Notes under the pieces: model-generated
What the model was told of the DNA's origin: nothing
Databases searched by the model: none
The model's input: the letters and a program-made list of their open reading frames with translations, nothing else
Source of the DNA: Thysanoteuthis rhombus
Taxonomy: Eukaryota; Mollusca; Cephalopoda; Oegopsida; Thysanoteuthidae
Assembly: GCA_963457665.1 (NCBI GenBank)
Contig: OY735215.1
Span: 30,061,041 to 30,125,040, forward strand
Length of the DNA: 64,000 bases
Direction of reading: 5' to 3'
Shown here: piece by piece, positions 60,400 to 64,000 of the stretch
Layout of the letters: each line of letters begins with the position of its first letter
How positions within the stretch are numbered: position 1 is the first letter of the stretch
Made by a program: the position numbers and the translations under genes

Positions 60400-60838
60400 G
60401 TGTAAAGGTTAGCACATAAAGGCAAAAAGGAAAGGTACCCAGCTGGTCACACAACCAATATGCTTTCCTTTCCTTCAAAATCTACTCAAAATTCCATTGA
60501 AAAACATTGTCTATCAATTCAGATCTGCTGTTTAAATAACATTTTTTTCCTCCTTCCCAACCAGTTACAGAGAAACACTTGAGTGGACATGTTTTGGCTT
60601 GAAATGTCAACTGGGCACATCTTTACATGGCAGGAACTCACTGGCCAACTTTTCACTGACATATTCCACTTAACCTTTTCACTTAATGTTTGCTTTTTTG
60701 ACTTGTAATTAGCTCTTTTATTTATTTATAAGCTGTTTTTTCTTACTTTTAAACAGACTCATTTATCTTAGCCTTACTTTGTTGAAACATATTTTACAGA
60801 AATTTGGGTGAATGGAATGTTTATTGTATTATCATATA

Positions 60839-61205
60839 CAGTAGTCTCTCTTCAAAATTTGGCTGTTGGGATCCAAGAAAGACAACCGCAGTATAACTGA
60901 ACTGAAGATAATCAAATGTCAATACAGGTACCAAACAAGGTCACCGGTGAATAGAGGTGTTGTTTTCATGACAAAATCAAAGGGATTATGTGTAAACCCC
61001 TAGTAATGTTATGTTACTTGATTACAATTGAAGAAATTTAATATTTTAGTCAGATCTAGTAAGTCTATTGACCAAATTCTGTTTTTATTCTTGGTTTCCT
61101 GTATGAGTTGTCAATAGTATCGGCAAAAATGTTGGGGTCCATTACCGAGCCACCTTATATTGTAAACTGCATAATAGTGAATGGTGTAATATCAAGGGAT
61201 TCCTG
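60839..61205 (+). mobile_element. pogo/Tigger-like MITE
   Basis: Starts CAGTAGTCTCTCTTCAAAAT after TA (60,837-60,838). The right end AGGGATTCCTG is identical in its last 11 bases to that of the 58.7-kb MITE and is followed by GA where TA is expected. Interior blocks such as GTTGGGATCC and GCAGTATAACTGAA fit the same style. Non-autonomous. Confidence 0.65.
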
Positions 61206-61340
61206 GACTGAGTTCTTGATTGATAGCTGAACCAGCTTATCTCAGTCATGTTTCATAGAAAATAGTATTTCAATGCAAATATGAAATAAATCATATTTCT
61301 TATAAGTATATCCTGGACTACATATTTCTTGGGTGCTTGA

Positions 61341-61398
61341 CAAGAATTGAACCTGCTTTTAATGGTTTGAAAGACCAATGCACTAACCACTGTGTTAT
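61341..61398 (-). repeat. tRNA-like SINE head
   Basis: On the minus strand ATAACACAGTGGTTAGTGC is a good A box and GCAGGTTCAATTCTTG a good B box, about 40 bp apart. It lies at the inner edge of the inverted arm 61,358-61,718, whose partner at 59.68 kb carries only the A-box half. Confidence 0.65.
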
Positions 61399-61718
61399 CA
61401 AAATATTACCTTCATAGAAATCTCCCTTCCTCATTTGCTAGCTTTTTATGCTCTCTGTTTTTATTATTTTATCAATCAAGTTCTGTAGATTTTACAAGTA
61501 TATAAATGTACAATCTGATTATAGAAGGTGGAAAATTGAATGGTACCAATACGTCATCTTTATTTACTGAATCACGTCAGAGAATCCATCTTGGTGGACC
61601 AACAGTAGTCATGTAATGGTAATTCAATAATATGCTAATTCAATAATGGTAATTCAATAATCCACCAATAATGCACATCTCATATCTTTGTAGCATTAGG
61701 ACAGTTAGAATTTTAAAT
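61358..61718 (-). repeat. arm of the 350-bp inverted pair (partner 59,351-59,698)
   Basis: Inverse copy of 59,351-59,698, with an extra internal tandem of GGTAATTCAATAAT-type units at 61,617-61,668. Confidence 0.85.
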
Positions 61719-61719
61719 C

Positions 61720-63830
61720 AAGCAAATATTTAATATGAAATTGAATAGTTAAATGCAATATGTTAATATAAATTAAACAGTTTATTGATGAATAATTTAA
61801 TGAAACCAATACAGGTATATTGATTAAACAAATACAAATATTATATACAGTTGATGAGCAATATCATATGTTTCACACTTCTTTTGTACTGAAACACTGT
61901 GGTCAAATTTTTTCAACACTTCTAACCTTTTTTTCATATGAACTTGTATTTACACTCTATACTACCACTAACACCTGCACCTCGCTTGGAAGCCATTATT
62001 AGGGGTTAATATAAACAAATTAGGCTAGGAAAGTATAAACAATTATGAGATGGGTCCATGGACAAGGCCACCTGTAGTCGCTCAGTGAACCTATGTGTGT
62101 GAGCCATGAGAAATTCAAGTGTCTTCTTATAATTTTGTTCAAATTAGTGGAGCCACCAAATCATCAGTTGCTAGAAAATCAATGGTGATTCCAATGGCTT
62201 TCCTTCCTTTTTGTGGTTTAGTTACCAGCTATGAAATTCAAAACATAGATTTGAAAAACTAACAGATTAGGACAAAGTTAGCACTGAAGGCATAAAATGG
62301 TACCATCTGCCCCAATGGAATTAGTGAGTCACATTCAAATTCCAGTTGTATTCACTGATGTTATTACTATGTTACTCCCTTGGGGTAAAAATATGAATAC
62401 AATTCTTTTTTCACTCTATCCTATTCTCACTCTTCTTGACCATGGTTTGGTCCCTGATATGCCACAACTGAGGACAGATAAGAATGAATGAGTGCAGGCA
62501 ATATTGCATGAGTCTCTCTTAGAAGAATCCAATTCATGCATGACTCTCAAGAAAAGAGAACTGGATACTGTTAACCTTTTTTGTCTCACTTCTATGCTGT
62601 CATCTTAGTGACCACTATATGAATCATTGAGAAGATGGATAGTAATCTTTTTTGATTGATTTCAAGTCTCTTTCCTATATTATTAATAAAATCAGTATAG
62701 GCGTATGTGTGTATGGAGGAAATAGTATGTATGCACAAATGTGTGAGTGTACATAAGTATGTTCATGTACATGTATACTCGTGTGTTAACATGTGCATGA
62801 ATGTGTGTGTGAGGTGTGTGCACATAGGTATTTGCTTATGCCAAAAATGCTAATTATGTGCAACAGCTGAGAAAAGGGTGAAAGAATGAATAGTGAACAT
62901 ACAAAAAATAATCATTTTTTATGGGTACTCTGCTAGTATTTACATACATATATACATATCACTCCCATAAAAAATGACTACATTACATATTGCATGATGT
63001 TCAATCTATGTGATTAATATCCAACATTGAATTAAGTATATCGACATGGAAGATGTACCAGTGTGTGTGTGTGTGTATATATATAAATATATCATTATTA
63101 TAGAATAGTATATAATCTGATTAGATAACTATAAATCAGTTATTTTACTTTGAAACTCTATTTGAAATGACCTCCTGTTATTACATGGTGAATGTATCAT
63201 TTGACCTAGTCAGCATGAATAGAATAAACAATAAAAGAAAATATGCTGCTGCAGGAATCAAACCTTTGACACACAGGTAGCTGCGCTAAAGTAGCATTGC
63301 TCTTACCATAGTTGTTCTGAAGAAAATAATAGTATTAATATAAATCTGATGTAACTCATAATCTTGTATTATTATCATAATAGAAGTCCTATCTACAAAG
63401 ATATTGAGCACTCTTCTTGTATAAATTACAACAATACACATAATATATGTATGCGTATGTGTGTAACTAGTATTCTTAAAGATGATCATTTGGTTTGCAT
63501 TTAAAGTTAAAACCGACACAACGGATTTAATATTCATATGGGTGAACACTCAATAGAAGTGACATGAAAAATGACTCACATCTGTTGTTATACTTATTGA
63601 TCCCGCATTGTCAAATACATTTTTGGTTAACTTACATAAGTAACCCATGTGTTTTAAAGAGATTAAATGATATGTACTATAAAATAGCATCCACATACAA
63701 TAGATTATGATAATACCCTATATAAAATAATAAACTACATGTAGTATGACACAGCCCTAAAATAAGTAAAGCAATTCATAAAGATCATTGCTGAAGGGGA
63801 GGTGGTGTTTGATTAGCACAGCTGTGGAGT
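61720..63830. other. gene-free stretch with TG-rich tracts
   Basis: No supportable exon. TG-rich degenerate sequence lies at 62,700-62,825 and a (GT)n(AT)n tract at 63,061-63,090. A perfect 14-bp inverted pair (TCATTTTTTATGGG and its inverse) lies at 62,912-62,925 and 62,964-62,977. Confidence 0.5.
63251..63297 (-). repeat. possible tRNA-like SINE head
   Basis: On the minus strand TGCTACTTTAGCGCAGC may be a degenerate A box and AAAGGTTTGATTCCTGC is a clear B box-like sequence. The spacing is a little short, so the call is weak. Confidence 0.35.
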
Positions 63831-63849
63831 CATGTTAATACAACTGTTT

Positions 63850-64000
63850 TGTTTTTAAATACCGAAAACACTGAAGAAAATTACATAAATCACATTTATA
63901 GATATTAGGAAATAATTGAATGAAATGACAAAAATTTTGAGGAAATTTTTTTTCTATGTTTTTAGTGTTTAATGCGGTAAAGCTTTCTAGACTATATAAA
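63850..64000 (+). repeat. (TA)n-linked dispersed repeat, copy 4 (runs off the window)
   Basis: AACACTGAAGAAAATTACAT, AGATATTAGGAAATAATTGA, TTTTTAGTGTTTAATGCGGT and TCTAGACTATATA are colinear with 7,142-7,265. The (TA)n expected after it would begin at or just past the window edge. Confidence 0.65.

Overview
This window looks like a stretch of a large, AT-rich, repeat-laden animal genome, most likely a mollusc and, as an inference, a cephalopod (octopus or squid type). The grounds are long (TA)n tracts, almost no open reading frames above 100 codons, many tRNA-like SINE heads, RTE and CR1/jockey LINE fragments, several DNA-transposon relics, and degenerate 130-170 bp tandem repeats of the kind found in mollusc genomes. 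No rRNA, CRISPR array, operon or prokaryote-style gene is visible.

The only host gene I can support is the first coding exon of APLF (aprataxin- and PNK-like factor, a DNA double-strand-break repair protein) on the minus strand at 34,307-34,402. It encodes the start of the FHA phosphopeptide-binding domain and ends in a phase-0 splice donor. Everything below it is read as the start of a long first intron, since no second exon was found in the window. The sequence just above it (34,403-34,930) is a plausible 5'UTR/promoter and may be bidirectional.

Layout. 1-34 kb: presumed intron sequence with (TA)n tracts, a dispersed (TA)n-linked repeat, a CR1/jockey LINE 3' fragment (7.3-7.9 kb), pogo/Tigger-like MITEs, SINE heads, a 150-bp tandem array (18.1-18.6 kb), a minisatellite (21.3 kb) and an RTE fragment (26.5 kb). 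34.3-34.9 kb: APLF exon 1 and promoter. 35-47 kb: a MITE, a possible LTR-retrotransposon 3' end (37.4 kb), a 59-bp-stem hairpin (38.7 kb), an array with nuclear-receptor-like half-sites abutting an RTE 3' end (38.9-40.1 kb), a hAT relic, a minisatellite and a second hairpin (46.6 kb). 47-64 kb: more half-site arrays, a large inverted repeat built of tandem units (52.1-54.0 kb), another RTE, a mariner pseudogene, and a cluster of well-delimited MITEs and duplications (58.7-61.7 kb).

The most noteworthy signal is not a gene. Three separate loci carry diverged repeats sharing one architecture: an inverted TGACCT, then two or three AGGTCA-type hexamers mostly spaced by exactly 4 bp. That is the layout of DR4 nuclear-receptor elements carried by transposon-like repeats. 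I found no multi-gene system in this window.
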